Translations under genes and position numbers: made by a program
From: Bacillus sp. B-jedd
GTDB taxonomy: Bacteria > Bacillota > Bacilli > Bacillales > Cytobacillaceae
DNA length: 64,000 bases
NCBI RefSeq assembly: GCF_000821085.1
Contig: NZ_CCXR01000001.1
Location: 2,873,001-2,937,000, forward strand
Reading direction: 5' to 3'
In this document: one piece after another, positions 43,988-53,179 of the stretch
Numbering within the stretch: the stretch's first letter is position 1
Layout of the letters: each line of letters starts with the position of its first letter
Notes under the pieces: model-generated
Database searches by the model: none
Told to the model about the DNA's origin: nothing
What the model saw: the letters and a program-made list of their open reading frames with translations, nothing else

Positions 43988-45916
43988 TTATTTTTTCACA
44001 TCAGCGTTCAACTTGGACAGGAATTCTTCAAACGGCATCGTCTCCGATTTTTGCTCGCCGTATTTGCGGACGTTGACTGCTTCCTCCTCAACTTCCTTAT
44101 CTCCTACCACGAGCATATAAGGAATCTTCTGCATTTGCGCTTCCCGGATCTTATAGCCGATTTTTTCGTCACGATTATCCAGTTCGACACGAAAGCCTTC
44201 CATTTGGAGCTGTTCCTGAACCTTCCGCGCGTATTCATAATGGGCCGCCGGCGAAACAGGGATCACCTGAACTTGGACCGGAGCGAGCCAGACCGGGAAT
44301 GCTCCTTTGTATTCCTCGATCAGGAATGCTACAAACCGTTCCATAGTTGAAACGACTCCACGGTGGATTACAACCGGACGGTGGTGCTTTCCGTCTTCAC
44401 CGATATAAGTGAGGTCGAATCGCTCAGGCAGGAGGAAATCAAGCTGGACAGTAGACAAAGTCTCTTCTTTTCCGAGCGCTGTCTTCACCTGGACGTCGAG
44501 TTTCGGACCATAGAAAGCCGCTTCCCCTTCTGCCTCAAAGTAATCAAGGCCAAGCTCATCCATTGTTTCCTTCAGCATTGATTGGGCTTTTTCCCACATT
44601 TCATCATCATCGAAATACTTTTCTGTGTTTTCAGGATCCCGGTACGAGAGGCGGAAGGAATAGTCTTTAATATCGAAATCCTTGTATACCTCAAGAACAA
44701 GATTAACGACTCGCTTGAATTCTTCCTTAATTTGATCCGGACGGACAAAGATATGGGCGTCATTCAGCGTCATTCCCCTTACCCTCTGCAATCCTGAAAG
44801 GGCCCCGGACATTTCATAACGGTGCATCAGGCCAAGCTCCGCAATCCGGATTGGCAGTTCCCGGTAGCTATGCATTGAATTTTTATATACCATCATATGG
44901 TGCGGGCAATTCATTGGGCGGAGGACCAACTGTTCATTATCCATTTCCATAACCGGGAACATATCTTCCTGGTAATGGTCCCAGTGTCCGGAAGTTTTGT
45001 ATAATTCTACACTTCCCATCACTGGAGTATAGACGTGGTCATAGCCGAGACGAGTTTCCTTATCAACAATGTAGCGCTCAATTATTCGGCGGATCGTCGC
45101 ACCCTTCGGCAGCCAGATTGGAAGCCCCTGGCCAACCTTTTGGGCGTGTGTGAACAGATCAAGTTCCTTGCCAATTTTCCGGTGATCGCGCTCTTTCGCT
45201 TCTTCAAGGAGGCGCAGGTGCTCGGCGAGGTCTTCTTTCTTAAAGAACGCAGTGCCATAAATCCTCTGGAGCATCTTGTTGTCGCTGTCCCCGCGCCAAT
45301 AGGCGCCAGCAATGCTCAGCAGCTTGAATTCCTTGATTTTGCCCGTTGATGGCACATGGACACCGCGGCAAAGGTCGGAAAACTCGCCCTGGTCATAGAT
45401 CGTTACAGTTTCGCCTTGTGGGATGGCTTCAATCAATTCAATTTTGTATTCATCGCCGATTTTTTTAAAGAAAGCAACCGCTTCGTCACGGCTCACTTCC
45501 CTCCGGACAACGTCAAGATTTTCATTGACGATTTTGGCCATTTCTTTTTCAATCGCCGGCAAGTCTTCCGGAGTGAGTGATACAGGAAGGTCCACATCAT
45601 AGTAAAAACCACCTTCAATGACCGGCCCGACGCCAAACTTTGCCTCTGGATAAAGGCGTTTGATTGCCTGGGCCATCAAGTGTGCCGTACTATGGCGCAA
45701 CACCTCTAGCGCATCTGCAGAATCCTGTGTAACAATCTCGATGGAAGCATCTTCCTCTATCGGTCTGCGCAGGTCATAGATGTTACCATTCACTTTCCCG
45801 GCAATGGCTTTCTTTTTCAGTCCCGGACTGATGGATGCAGCGATATCTTCAGTTGTCGTGCCTTTCGGAAACTCCTTCACAGCTCCGTCAGGAAACGTAA
45901 TTTTCAAGTCTGACAT
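43988..45916 (-). CDS. thrS: Threonyl-tRNA synthetase
   Basis: The product has 642 residues. Domains in order: TGS ([16 protein letters not shown]), the editing domain with [16 protein letters not shown], class II core ([69 protein letters not shown]) and the anticodon-binding domain. AAGGAGG before the ATG at 45916 fixes the start; the frame to 46117 crosses a repeat element and is not coding. It is controlled by a T-box that ends about 350 bases upstream. Confidence 0.97.
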   Translation of the reverse strand: MSDLKITFPDGAVKEFPKGTTTEDIAASISPGLKKKAIAGKVNGNIYDLRRPIEEDASIEIVTQDSADALEVLRHSTAHLMAQAIKRLYPEAKFGVGPVIEGGFYYDVDLPVSLTPEDLPAIEKEMAKIVNENLDVVRREVSRDEAVAFFKKIGDEYKIELIEAIPQGETVTIYDQGEFSDLCRGVHVPSTGKIKEFKLLSIAGAYWRGDSDNKMLQRIYGTAFFKKEDLAEHLRLLEEAKERDHRKIGKELDLFTHAQKVGQGLPIWLPKGATIRRIIERYIVDKETRLGYDHVYTPVMGSVELYKTSGHWDHYQEDMFPVMEMDNEQLVLRPMNCPHHMMVYKNSMHSYRELPIRIAELGLMHRYEMSGALSGLQRVRGMTLNDAHIFVRPDQIKEEFKRVVNLVLEVYKDFDIKDYSFRLSYRDPENTEKYFDDDEMWEKAQSMLKETMDELGLDYFEAEGEAAFYGPKLDVQVKTALGKEETLSTVQLDFLLPERFDLTYIGEDGKHHRPVVIHRGVVSTMERFVAFLIEEYKGAFPVWLAPVQVQVIPVSPAAHYEYARKVQEQLQMEGFRVELDNRDEKIGYKIREAQMQKIPYMLVVGDKEVEEEAVNVRKYGEQKSETMPFEEFLSKLNADVKK

Positions 45917-45972
45917 ACCTTTTCCTCCTTCTTCGCAGCATCGGAAAACAGCCGGCTGCAAAATTTTAATAT

Positions 45973-46264
45973 AAGGCTCAGTTAAAGATGAGTGTTGATT
46001 TTCAATGAAGTTAATTGGAACGGAGGGGACTGACTCCGGCGGGATGCAGCGGCACGTGGAGACCTCACAGGCGTCTATGACGCCAAGGAGGCTCCAAAAA
46101 GACTGCTCCAGCGCCACAGACTACTCGGGGAAGCGAACCTTCAGCTCGTCGCAAAGCTGCACGAAGCCAATTCATGGATGTTTCTCATGAAGTAAATACT
46201 AGTAGATGCTTCGCCCCGCGGAAAGCATGTCCCTGGAGTGGAAATCAACAATCATAAAAGAGCC
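45973..46264. mobile_element. MITE-like repeat copy R2 in the thrS leader
   Basis: About 290 bp. Left end AAGGCTCAGTTAAAG and core (GGAACGGAGGGGACTGACTC, GGCACGTGGAGACC, AGGAGGCTCCA, CGCCCCGCGGAAAGCATGTC, GGAGTGGAAATCA) match copy R3 in reverse orientation almost base for base. Between the core halves lies an extra stretch of roughly 105 bases absent from R3. Its right end touches the T-box terminator. It would be transcribed as part of the thrS 5' untranslated region. Confidence 0.8.
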
Positions 46265-46265
46265 A

Positions 46266-46545
46266 AAAATAAAAAAGCCCGTCCCTGGAAAAGGGACGAG
46301 CTGTTACACACGTGGTTCCACCCAATTTTTCATTTAAACAGGCAAATTGGCCCGTTCGAAAAAATGACTTTAATCTGATAACGGCAGTGGCCGCCAGCCA
46401 TTACTCAATTCCATTTTCACGGCTGGAGTTCAAAGGTGGTAAGCATTCCTCTCGTGCTGGGAAGTTTTCACCCTCCTTCCCTCTCTGGAAACCGTAAAGA
46501 AATACCCATGTCCTTATCATTACTTTTTCTTCAATATTTTGCTAT
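46266..46545 (-). promoter_or_regulatory. T-box riboswitch of thrS
   Basis: The minus strand shows GGGTGGAACCACG (46323-46311), the T-box sequence variant, then the terminator AGCTCGTCCC/GGGACGGGCT with six T (46302-46270). A likely specifier ACC (46440-46438), followed by another ACC, fits tRNA-Thr. It should induce thrS when tRNA-Thr is uncharged. Confidence 0.92.
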
Positions 46546-46552
46546 GTACGTT

Positions 46553-46581
46553 ATTATAGAATTTTGCAAAAGAAAAAGCAA
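46553..46581 (-). promoter_or_regulatory. thrS promoter
   Basis: TTGCTT (46581-46576), 17-base spacer, TATAAT (46558-46553). The leader to the thrS ATG is therefore about 630 bases. Confidence 0.8.
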
Positions 46582-46600
46582 GCGGTCAGGGTTTTCTTCA

Positions 46601-47440
46601 CTAAAATTCCCTCGGAAAATCCTTTATTTGGCAGAATTCAACTCTTTCCTCGAAAATATTTTTTATCGTTCTGATCAGCGGATCTTCAGGGTTGTCTGTA
46701 TATAGGTAGATCACGGCCGGGGAAATGGATAACAGCGGGGCTATCGAATAGGAATCAACATAAACAGGATGGTTGATTAAAAGCTTCCGGTCAATCATTT
46801 TCGCCAGCTCCACCCTTTTGACTTCCTCCATGTTATCGTCAAAAAAGGTGATCGCCTCCCCGGCGAGAACATGGAGACGTTCCATTTTCGCCTCCCTGCC
46901 GCGCAGAAATCCCCTCAAGGATTCAATGAACATTTGGTATTCCTGTTCCAGCTTATATTCATCAATCGACATGGCCGCCAAGGCTTCCAATCTTTCAAAT
47001 AAGGATCGGAGCCTGAATTTGCAGAACGAATCAAAAGAAAAGGTCTTTCCCGGCCGGAGCATCTGTCCGAGTGAATCCTTGATTCTCTCTTCAAGCTCGC
47101 CTGGTCCCGGAAGCGGTGAGAGGCCCCGCCTGCTCCCTTCCATGATTGAATGCATCATGTCTGTTATTTGCTGCTGCTCCTCGGTATCCTGAAAAAAGTA
47201 AGTATGGCAAAGTACATCCCGGAACCATTCATCCCATTTTACATGGCTAATGAATTCCCAAAAGGCCTGCTTGACTTTATCGACCACTTCCCCTGAAAGG
47301 GATCTGAATTTTATTTTTACTGAATCCTTTTCTTCCTCAAGAAGAAAGATTTTTTCAACGGCTGATTTTTCCCATTTGCTGTTAAGGTGCCTGCTGAAAT
47401 GCCAGCCGTCAGCTTTTTTTTGAAAGATGATTTCCGCCAA
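46601..47440 (-). CDS. ytxC: Sporulation protein YtxC
   Basis: The product has 279 residues. It matches the YtxC family by length, place (thrS-ytxC-dnaI) and sequence features: FSFDSFCKFRLRSLFERLE and the C-terminal segment with YLYTDNPEDPLIRTI and a final VEFCQIKDF. YtxC is a conserved sporulation-associated protein of unknown activity, and no membrane segment is seen. The start is a TTG after a G-run ribosome site. The thrS promoter lies directly after its stop. Confidence 0.85.
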   Translation of the reverse strand: MAEIIFQKKADGWHFSRHLNSKWEKSAVEKIFLLEEEKDSVKIKFRSLSGEVVDKVKQAFWEFISHVKWDEWFRDVLCHTYFFQDTEEQQQITDMMHSIMEGSRRGLSPLPGPGELEERIKDSLGQMLRPGKTFSFDSFCKFRLRSLFERLEALAAMSIDEYKLEQEYQMFIESLRGFLRGREAKMERLHVLAGEAITFFDDNMEEVKRVELAKMIDRKLLINHPVYVDSYSIAPLLSISPAVIYLYTDNPEDPLIRTIKNIFEERVEFCQIKDFPREF

Positions 47441-47552
47441 CCATATCCCCCCTCGCTTGCCAGGTTTGTATAGTTATATATATGGGGGGCGTTGGGCGAA
47501 TAGAAGTACAGGCTATATTCCTTCATTCAACATTCTTAACGGCATGCATTTA

Positions 47553-47584
47553 AGAAAAAAAACTGCCGGTTCGGCAGTTTTTTG
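47553..47584 (-). terminator. Terminator after dnaI
   Basis: AAACTGCCGAA and CCGGCAGTTT form the stem, with eight T following on the minus strand. Confidence 0.85.
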
Positions 47585-48520
47585 TCAGTTTCTTCTGTTA
47601 GGCCCATCCAGTTTGACAGGTTCGCTTAAATAGCGAATCCGCTCCATGATTCTTCGGGCTTTCATTTTTTCTTCCTCACCGCGTTGGCTATAAGTCAGAT
47701 GGTGTTCAAGCCCATGGAAATCGAAGTTGGACGAAAAAAATGTTGGCAGGTTCTCAAGCATCCTGAACTGGAGAATCGGACCAAGCACCTCATCCCGCGT
47801 CCAACTAGACATGGCTTCCGCGCCGATATCATCGAGCATCAGGACCGGTTCCCTTTTTAACGCATCGATTTTCTCATTAAGACTATTGTCGGCAATCGAG
47901 CTTTTCATTTCTCTTAAAAGTTCCGGCACATACACAATCATGGACGAAATTTTCTTACTTGCGAGCTCATTGGCGATCGCTCCTAGCAAATAGGACTTTC
48001 CTACACCGAATTCTCCAAACAAATAAAGTCCTTTCGGCTTCGTGTCCCCTTCATAATTCATGACAAATGAAGCCGCCTTTTTCATCGCGGCCGTTCTGCC
48101 GGGCAACCCATCTATATCAAGGGTCGCGAATGACGCGTTGAGTATATCCCTCGGGACATGCAAGCTTCTGATCAACTTCTCATTTTTCCGTTTTTCATCC
48201 GCCATGACTTTCCTCGGGCAACGTTCATACTGGATATCAATCGAATTTCTCTGAAGTACTAGTTCAGGATGGAAACCTTGCATAATATTTATGCATTTAT
48301 CGAGACTTTCACATTCCTGGCAGTGCTTACTTTGATTCGTATATTCGTAAAGCTTGACGAGGCTCCGGTCAATTACCCCCTGGTCAACAGACTGGCTGTT
48401 TTTCATGATGAATGCCTGAACATCCCTGTTGGCCATGATCTCTTCCTTCATTTGATCATACCGCTTCATAAAGTTCTCATTTGAAGCGAGCCTCTTCAAT
48501 GTCTGATTGATCCTCTCCAT
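47585..48520 (-). CDS. dnaI: Helicase loader DnaI
   Basis: The product has 311 residues. An N-terminal zinc-containing helicase-binding domain with CQECESLDKCINIMQGF is followed by the AAA+ ATPase: Walker A GEFGVGKSYLLGAIA and Walker B VLMLDDIGAEAMSSW. It loads the replicative helicase DnaC at oriC and during restart. It follows dnaB by 16 bases, the conserved pair. Confidence 0.96.
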   Translation of the reverse strand: MERINQTLKRLASNENFMKRYDQMKEEIMANRDVQAFIMKNSQSVDQGVIDRSLVKLYEYTNQSKHCQECESLDKCINIMQGFHPELVLQRNSIDIQYERCPRKVMADEKRKNEKLIRSLHVPRDILNASFATLDIDGLPGRTAAMKKAASFVMNYEGDTKPKGLYLFGEFGVGKSYLLGAIANELASKKISSMIVYVPELLREMKSSIADNSLNEKIDALKREPVLMLDDIGAEAMSSWTRDEVLGPILQFRMLENLPTFFSSNFDFHGLEHHLTYSQRGEEEKMKARRIMERIRYLSEPVKLDGPNRRN

Positions 48521-48536
48521 TCCAGTTCCCTCCCTT

Positions 48537-49943
48537 CTATTTACGGAAAGCTTTCAGCAATTCTTCCACTTCTTTTTTCCTTGCCTCAATTTCCTCCGGA
48601 CTTTCTATCTTCTCGCTTGTTCCGGATGGATTTTCTTTATCAAACCAGTCAGGAAGCATTTCGGTGCGGACAGCTTTCTTTTTTGCCTGCCGCTGCCCTG
48701 AGGTTTTTTTCGTTGTCCCGGCACTCCACTCCAAGTACTGGGCGTGCTCTTTTCTCGATATATCCATTGCCTCTGTAACTGTTTTTATTTGTTTCCTTGC
48801 CCAGTGGCCTGCAATCCGCTCTACATAGCCTTTCGTCATTTTCATGTCTGTTTTCAGCATGACATACTGTATGAGTACATTAACAACTCCAGGCAAAAGC
48901 TTCTGGCTAAACATGATACCTTCAATAATTTGCATGTCAGAGGATGAAGGTTCAACGCCTCCCGACAAATCCCTTAACACCTGCAGCGGTGAGGCGGTTT
49001 CCAAATACCTGATCAATTTTTCTTCCTGGGTCTCCGGTTCCTTGTGCTGCACCCTGTCCGCGGCAGGCTGTGTCCTTTCAATCAGGCTCGGCAGCTTGTC
49101 ATAATGAACAAACTGATACCAATCCCTTGCGGCTTTCCGAAGTTCGTCAACATCAATTTCGTCCTTCTCATTTACCGCGCTCAGGACAATATTTTTCATT
49201 TGGATCGCATCAATCCCATACAAGAAAGCAAGATTGCTAATCGCATCCTTGACCTTGGGAGAAAGAGCTTTTTTAGGCAAAAGCGATTCGCCCAACCCTG
49301 AGATAAGCAGCTGGAAATTAAACGATTCATGCGGAAGCTGTACCAATTCCGCTTCTGTTCTTCCTAGGAATTTTTGCGCATCAAGAGCTTCAAAATCGCC
49401 AGAATAGTCCTGCATGTATTGGAGGGTTTCCGGGGTCGCCGATACGAAGATGTCCTGAAAACCTTTCGTCACATCCTCATACTCTCCGTTTGCAGGTATT
49501 TTTCTGTCACAGAAGAATCGTTTCAGCCTAGAAAAATGGTTTTTACCGATTTTCCTGTACAAGTATACGTTCAGCATGCCATCCAGGAAAAACTGTTCCG
49601 GACTGAGCGGGGGCTGAAGCTCGTACACAAATGAGCGGACATCATCCTCATTTTTGACAAACGTTTTCAACAGGCCAATTCCTTCCAGCTTAAGCCTCGC
49701 TTCATATATTTCTTTCAGATTCATTCCGCACACGTTCATTAAAAAATGGTGGGAAGAAGCTTCGGACCAAAGACGGTTTTCCTCCAGTTCACTCCATAAA
49801 GTCATGTAGACACTGAAACAGTCAGGCCCGATAAGAGGCTGATAGAGAAAGGAAAGTATTTTTCTATCATAGTCATGGAGCAGTCCATTAGAGGCGACAA
49901 TATACCGATCGACAGGAACAATCTCCTGCCAGTGCTGAGCCAT
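48537..49943 (-). CDS. dnaB: Replication initiation and membrane attachment protein DnaB
   Basis: The product has 468 residues. The N-terminal DnaB/DnaD winged-helix region (DYDRKILSFLYQPLIGPDCF) and two C-terminal DnaD-like domains (about 200-260 and 310-410) are recognisable; the tail is charged (WFDKENPSGTSEKIES). It acts with DnaD and DnaI in helicase loading in Firmicutes. A GGGGGGAAGG before the ATG at 49943 sets the start. Operon nrdR-dnaB-dnaI. Confidence 0.94.
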   Translation of the reverse strand: MAQHWQEIVPVDRYIVASNGLLHDYDRKILSFLYQPLIGPDCFSVYMTLWSELEENRLWSEASSHHFLMNVCGMNLKEIYEARLKLEGIGLLKTFVKNEDDVRSFVYELQPPLSPEQFFLDGMLNVYLYRKIGKNHFSRLKRFFCDRKIPANGEYEDVTKGFQDIFVSATPETLQYMQDYSGDFEALDAQKFLGRTEAELVQLPHESFNFQLLISGLGESLLPKKALSPKVKDAISNLAFLYGIDAIQMKNIVLSAVNEKDEIDVDELRKAARDWYQFVHYDKLPSLIERTQPAADRVQHKEPETQEEKLIRYLETASPLQVLRDLSGGVEPSSSDMQIIEGIMFSQKLLPGVVNVLIQYVMLKTDMKMTKGYVERIAGHWARKQIKTVTEAMDISRKEHAQYLEWSAGTTKKTSGQRQAKKKAVRTEMLPDWFDKENPSGTSEKIESPEEIEARKKEVEELLKAFRK

Positions 49944-50066
49944 ATCCTTCCCCCCTCTCTTCAAAAAACGGCAGAACCACGAAGCTCCCGGCCAGCCAGA
50001 AAAACGAGGCATCCGCTCATCTTAAGCGAATGCCTGCCGGCCTGACCTATGTAACGGAAACTTCCT

Positions 50067-50528
50067 TCAATTCGATTCTTTTTTTATTAGTTCCTTTAAT
50101 TCCTCTATAAATACATTGATGTCTTTGAACTGCCTGTATACGGAAGCAAATCTGACATAAGCCACTTCGTCTACCGCCGACAGCCTGTCCATAACCATCC
50201 TGCCAATGACATCACTATTGATCTCGGATGTCCCCTGGCTGCGCAATTCCTTTTCAACATCACCGGTAATATCCTCAAGTTCTTTCAATGACACCGGGCG
50301 TTTTTCGCATGCCTTAATCAAGCCGCGCAAAATCTTGTCACGGCTGAACTCTTCTCTTGTTCCTTCTTTTTTCACGACGATAAGCGGAATTTCCTCAACT
50401 TTTTCAAAAGTTGTGAAGCGATAGCCGCATTCCTCGCACTCACGCCTCCGCCTTGTGGAGCGTCCTTCATCCACTGGCCTGGAATCAAGGACTCGTGTTC
50501 CATTATTCTGGCAAGCTGGGCATTTCAT
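50067..50528 (-). CDS. nrdR: Transcriptional repressor NrdR
   Basis: The product has 153 residues. A zinc ribbon (MKCPACQNN and [12 protein letters not shown]) precedes an ATP cone ([20 protein letters not shown]). It represses ribonucleotide reductase genes according to dATP/ATP. The ATG at 50528 with GGAG nine bases upstream is preferred over the frame opening at 50543. It is placed directly upstream of dnaB, as in B. subtilis (ytcG). Confidence 0.96.
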   Translation of the reverse strand: MKCPACQNNGTRVLDSRPVDEGRSTRRRRECEECGYRFTTFEKVEEIPLIVVKKEGTREEFSRDKILRGLIKACEKRPVSLKELEDITGDVEKELRSQGTSEINSDVIGRMVMDRLSAVDEVAYVRFASVYRQFKDINVFIEELKELIKKESN

Positions 50529-50635
50529 CTCGATCAACTCCATTTACTACCGGCTATCCTAAACCGTCGATACCGGGGTGAAATCGTATTCCCATCTCAT
50601 TTAATCTTATATAAAAGCATGTCTTTACACAAGGA

Positions 50636-51031
50636 TTATTCGCTGTTTCGGCCGGAACCAATAAATGTATTTGACTTATCGAGTTCCTGGTAAAGCCTGA
50701 TGATTTCACGCTTCAGGCCTGAATAGTTTCCCATGATGGCTGGGCGTTCTGTCGAAAGATGGAAATCAACAGCTGTTTCAAAGGGCCGGACCGTTACAAT
50801 TGTGGCAATAAGAAAGCATGGAACCGGTTTTTTGATGTCACAGGCAATCTCCCCGCGCTCCTTTGAGGAATCCACCACCGTATAGCCGGGGCGATTTTTA
50901 AGGATTTCTCCCAAGTTCCTGAAGATGGTATCCTTGTTGGCTCGGTAATAATGGGATTTCAGCTCACTATCGGGATGCCCCTCTTTCGTTTCACAAACAT
51001 TACTAAAACGCTTAAATAAATTTTTCAGCAA
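50636..51031 (-). CDS. Conserved hypothetical cytosolic protein, 131 aa
   Basis: The family is not recognised with certainty. The product is soluble, with alternating charged and hydrophobic stretches and two central strands (CFLIATIVTVRPFETAVDFH). There is no signal, membrane segment or known motif. The start is a TTG with GGAGG seven bases upstream. It sits between speD and nrdR, where B. subtilis has no such gene; a speD terminator precedes it and no terminator follows, so read-through into nrdR is possible. Confidence 0.75.
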   Translation of the reverse strand: MLKNLFKRFSNVCETKEGHPDSELKSHYYRANKDTIFRNLGEILKNRPGYTVVDSSKERGEIACDIKKPVPCFLIATIVTVRPFETAVDFHLSTERPAIMGNYSGLKREIIRLYQELDKSNTFIGSGRNSE

Positions 51032-51120
51032 GATTCTTCCTCCATTGGCTTTTACTGTGCCGCCCGTTTCTTCAACAGGCCATTTATCATTAATTTTAGT
51101 TTACATCTTTATCGCAAAAA

Positions 51121-51150
51121 TAAAAAGAGGCGGTAATCCGCCTCTGGTTT
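51121..51150 (-). terminator. Terminator after speD
   Basis: CAGAGGCGG and CCGCCTCTT pair around ATTA, then TTTTATTTTT on the minus strand. Confidence 0.9.
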
Positions 51151-51166
51151 TTTCATTCATTTAATT

Positions 51167-51541
51167 TTATAGTGCTTGTGACTGTTTTACCCGGACAGGT
51201 CCCATACCGCGCGGAAGTTCAATATTCTCGCGTGTTTCGGCATTCAATGCTTCAGCAATATAATCTGCCGCGACATTTGGATTCAAATCGCCGCATGTGT
51301 AAACATCGATGCTCGCATAACCATGTTCAGGAAAGCTGTGGATGGTTAGGTGGGATTCAGAAATAATGACTACCCCGCTAACTCCCTGTGGTGCAAATTT
51401 GTGAAATGCCACTTCCCGGATTTCAGCTCCAGATTTCAATGCAGCATCTACGAAAGTTCTTTCAATAAATTCCATGTTATTCAGCTTTTCAAAGTCGCAT
51501 CCCCACAGTTCGGAGATCACGTGGCGTCCCATTGTTTCCAT
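51167..51541 (-). CDS. speD: S-adenosylmethionine decarboxylase proenzyme
   Basis: The product has 124 residues. The self-cleavage site lies before Ser63 in [18 protein letters not shown], which yields the pyruvoyl cofactor; catalytic Cys83 is in DVYTCGD. It makes decarboxylated SAM for spermidine synthesis. It has its own promoter and a roughly 150-base structured leader, whose C-run could pair with its GGGGG ribosome site. In B. subtilis it is linked to gapB; here a gapB terminator separates them. Confidence 0.95.
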   Translation of the reverse strand: METMGRHVISELWGCDFEKLNNMEFIERTFVDAALKSGAEIREVAFHKFAPQGVSGVVIISESHLTIHSFPEHGYASIDVYTCGDLNPNVAADYIAEALNAETRENIELPRGMGPVRVKQSQAL

Positions 51542-51551
51542 ATTTAATTAT

Positions 51552-51692
51552 CCCCCTCTAACGTTTTCGTTTCATCCCTGAAACCATGAATTGACGGTAT
51601 GCAGTCATTACCACGGGGGAAAGTTAGTCCAGAGAGGTCCTAACCCTTTAAGTAATCAGCTGCACCCTAATTTCAAGAAGTTCACGATGACT
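51552..51692 (-). promoter_or_regulatory. Structured leader of speD, candidate translational switch
   Basis: On the minus strand GGGTGCAG pairs with CTGCATACC, ATTAC with GTAAT, GTTAG with CTAAC, and GTTTCA with TGAAAC around GGGA. CCCCC (51619-51615) could alternatively pair with the GGGGG of the ribosome site (51556-51552). No known riboswitch class was recognised. Confidence 0.5.
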
Positions 51693-51721
51693 AGTATACG
51701 ATGTTTATATATTTTTTGCAA
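51693..51721 (-). promoter_or_regulatory. speD promoter
   Basis: TTGCAA (51721-51716), 17-base spacer, TATACT (51698-51693). Confidence 0.82.
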
Positions 51722-51828
51722 CCTATCAAAAATAAATTAATATTTGTTTTGCATGATTGGTTATATGGCTGACTTCCATCTCTGTTATTGTCTAGCCGAT
51801 TGAAGTGGAACTTGTTATTGCCCAAATA

Positions 51829-51853
51829 AAAAACTGCCATGGCGGCAGTTTTA
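51829..51853 (-). terminator. Terminator after gapB
   Basis: AAACTGCCGCC pairs with the GGCAGTTT side around the CCATGG centre, followed by TTTTTTATT on the minus strand. Confidence 0.88.
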
Positions 51854-51856
51854 TTA

Positions 51857-52888
51857 TTACCCTACTTTAACTTTTGAAGCGGATCCGATTTGATTTGCTA
51901 CGTGAAGCACCAAGTCTACCACTCTCGAAGAATAGCCCCACTCATTATCATACCAGGCAAGGACTTTGACTTTCCTTTTGCCCATCACCATCGTTGATAG
52001 ACCATCAATGATGGCGGAATGAGTATTAGTATTGAAATCAACAGAAACGAGCGGCTCATCTGTGTAATCAACGATTCCTTTCATTTCCCCACGTGATGCT
52101 TCAATAAACAAAGAGTTAATCTCTTCTAGCGTCACATCGGTTTTCAAGTCAACAACAAGGTCGACGAGGGAGACATTCGGCGTCGGGACCCTCAGTGACA
52201 TGCCATGAAGCTTTCCTTTCAATTGAGGCAGCACGAGAGCGAGTGCTTTTGCTGCTCCTGTGGTCGTTGGGATGATTGACTGGCCGCAAGCCCTTGCACG
52301 CCTTAAATCCTTATGGGGATTGTCGATGTTTTTCTGGTCATTAGTATACGCATGCACTGTCGTCATCAACCCGTTTTCAATACCGAATTTATTATCGAGC
52401 AACTTAGCGACAGGAGCAAGGCAGTTAGTTGTACACGAAGCATTTGAAATGACGTGATGTTCTTCAATATTTAAAGCATCTTCATTTACTCCCATGACAA
52501 TCGTAATATCTTCATCTTTTCCAGGCGCGGTAATAATAACTTTCTTTGCGCCTGCTTCCAGATGAAGCGCTGCCTTGTCACGAGAATTGAATTTTCCGGT
52601 TGCTTCAATCGCTATGTCAATATTTAGTTCTTTCCATGGCAGTTGTTCGGGATTTCGGTTGCTCAGCAGCTTAACACGCTTCCCGTTGACAATCAGTTCA
52701 TGATCCAGAGCAATGACATCCCCCTGAAACGGTCCATGGGTTGTATCATATTTAATCATGTGTGCCAATGTTTCCGCAGGATAACTGGCATTGATAGCCA
52801 CTACTTCAATATTTTCTTCAGAGATGGCTTTTCTGAAAACCATTCTTCCAATTCGTCCAAAACCATTAATCGCGACTCTCGCCTTCAT
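51857..52888 (-). CDS. gapB: Gluconeogenic glyceraldehyde-3-phosphate dehydrogenase
   Basis: The product has 343 residues. Catalytic Cys152 is in ISNASCTTNCLAP, with INGFGRIGR at the start and the S-loop region typical of Gap. The coenzyme pocket reads INASYPAE, lacking the Asp that fixes NAD in GapA, which fits an NADP-preferring GapB used in gluconeogenesis. Two CcpN-type sites lie just upstream, matching CcpN repression on sugars in B. subtilis. Confidence 0.95.
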   Translation of the reverse strand: MKARVAINGFGRIGRMVFRKAISEENIEVVAINASYPAETLAHMIKYDTTHGPFQGDVIALDHELIVNGKRVKLLSNRNPEQLPWKELNIDIAIEATGKFNSRDKAALHLEAGAKKVIITAPGKDEDITIVMGVNEDALNIEEHHVISNASCTTNCLAPVAKLLDNKFGIENGLMTTVHAYTNDQKNIDNPHKDLRRARACGQSIIPTTTGAAKALALVLPQLKGKLHGMSLRVPTPNVSLVDLVVDLKTDVTLEEINSLFIEASRGEMKGIVDYTDEPLVSVDFNTNTHSAIIDGLSTMVMGKRKVKVLAWYDNEWGYSSRVVDLVLHVANQIGSASKVKVG

Positions 52889-52907
52889 AAAACGGCTCCT
52901 TCCACAC

Positions 52908-52952
52908 TATGTTATACTTTTGTATGCCCTTTCATGTAATTAGTATAACATA
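52908..52952. promoter_or_regulatory. Paired CcpN boxes and promoter of gapB
   Basis: TATGTTATACT at 52908-52918 and its exact reverse complement at 52942-52952 form an 11-bp inverted repeat 34 bases apart. Both fit the reported CcpN consensus TRTGHYATAYW. The upstream copy contains the minus-strand -10 TATACT of gapB; the -35 (CTCACA) is weak. Confidence 0.75.
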
Positions 52953-53137
52953 ATTGACGAGAACTGTGAGAAATAATATCTCGGTTTTTGCAACTTTTCT
53001 TATGAAATTTCTCTTTATGAGTCTAGCAGAAAATTATATGTCTGAACGCGTTGTACTCCCGTTGTTCATCAGACAGATCACGGGGGAAAGGTTAGGCGGC
53101 TTTCCCTGCATTCGCCCACCTCACAATTAATCCCACA

Positions 53138-53167
53138 CAAAAAAAGGCTCCCTCTCTGGAAGCCTTT
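53138..53167 (-). terminator. Terminator after coaE
   Basis: AAAGGCTTCC pairs with GGGAGCCTTT around AGAGA, followed by TTTTG on the minus strand. Confidence 0.85.
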
Positions 53168-53179
53168 CTCTCTTTTAAT

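Noticed and set aside
45917..46117. N-terminal extension of thrS
   Set aside because: The 67 extra codons cover the MITE-like element; the ATG at 45916 has a strong ribosome site and matches the family start.
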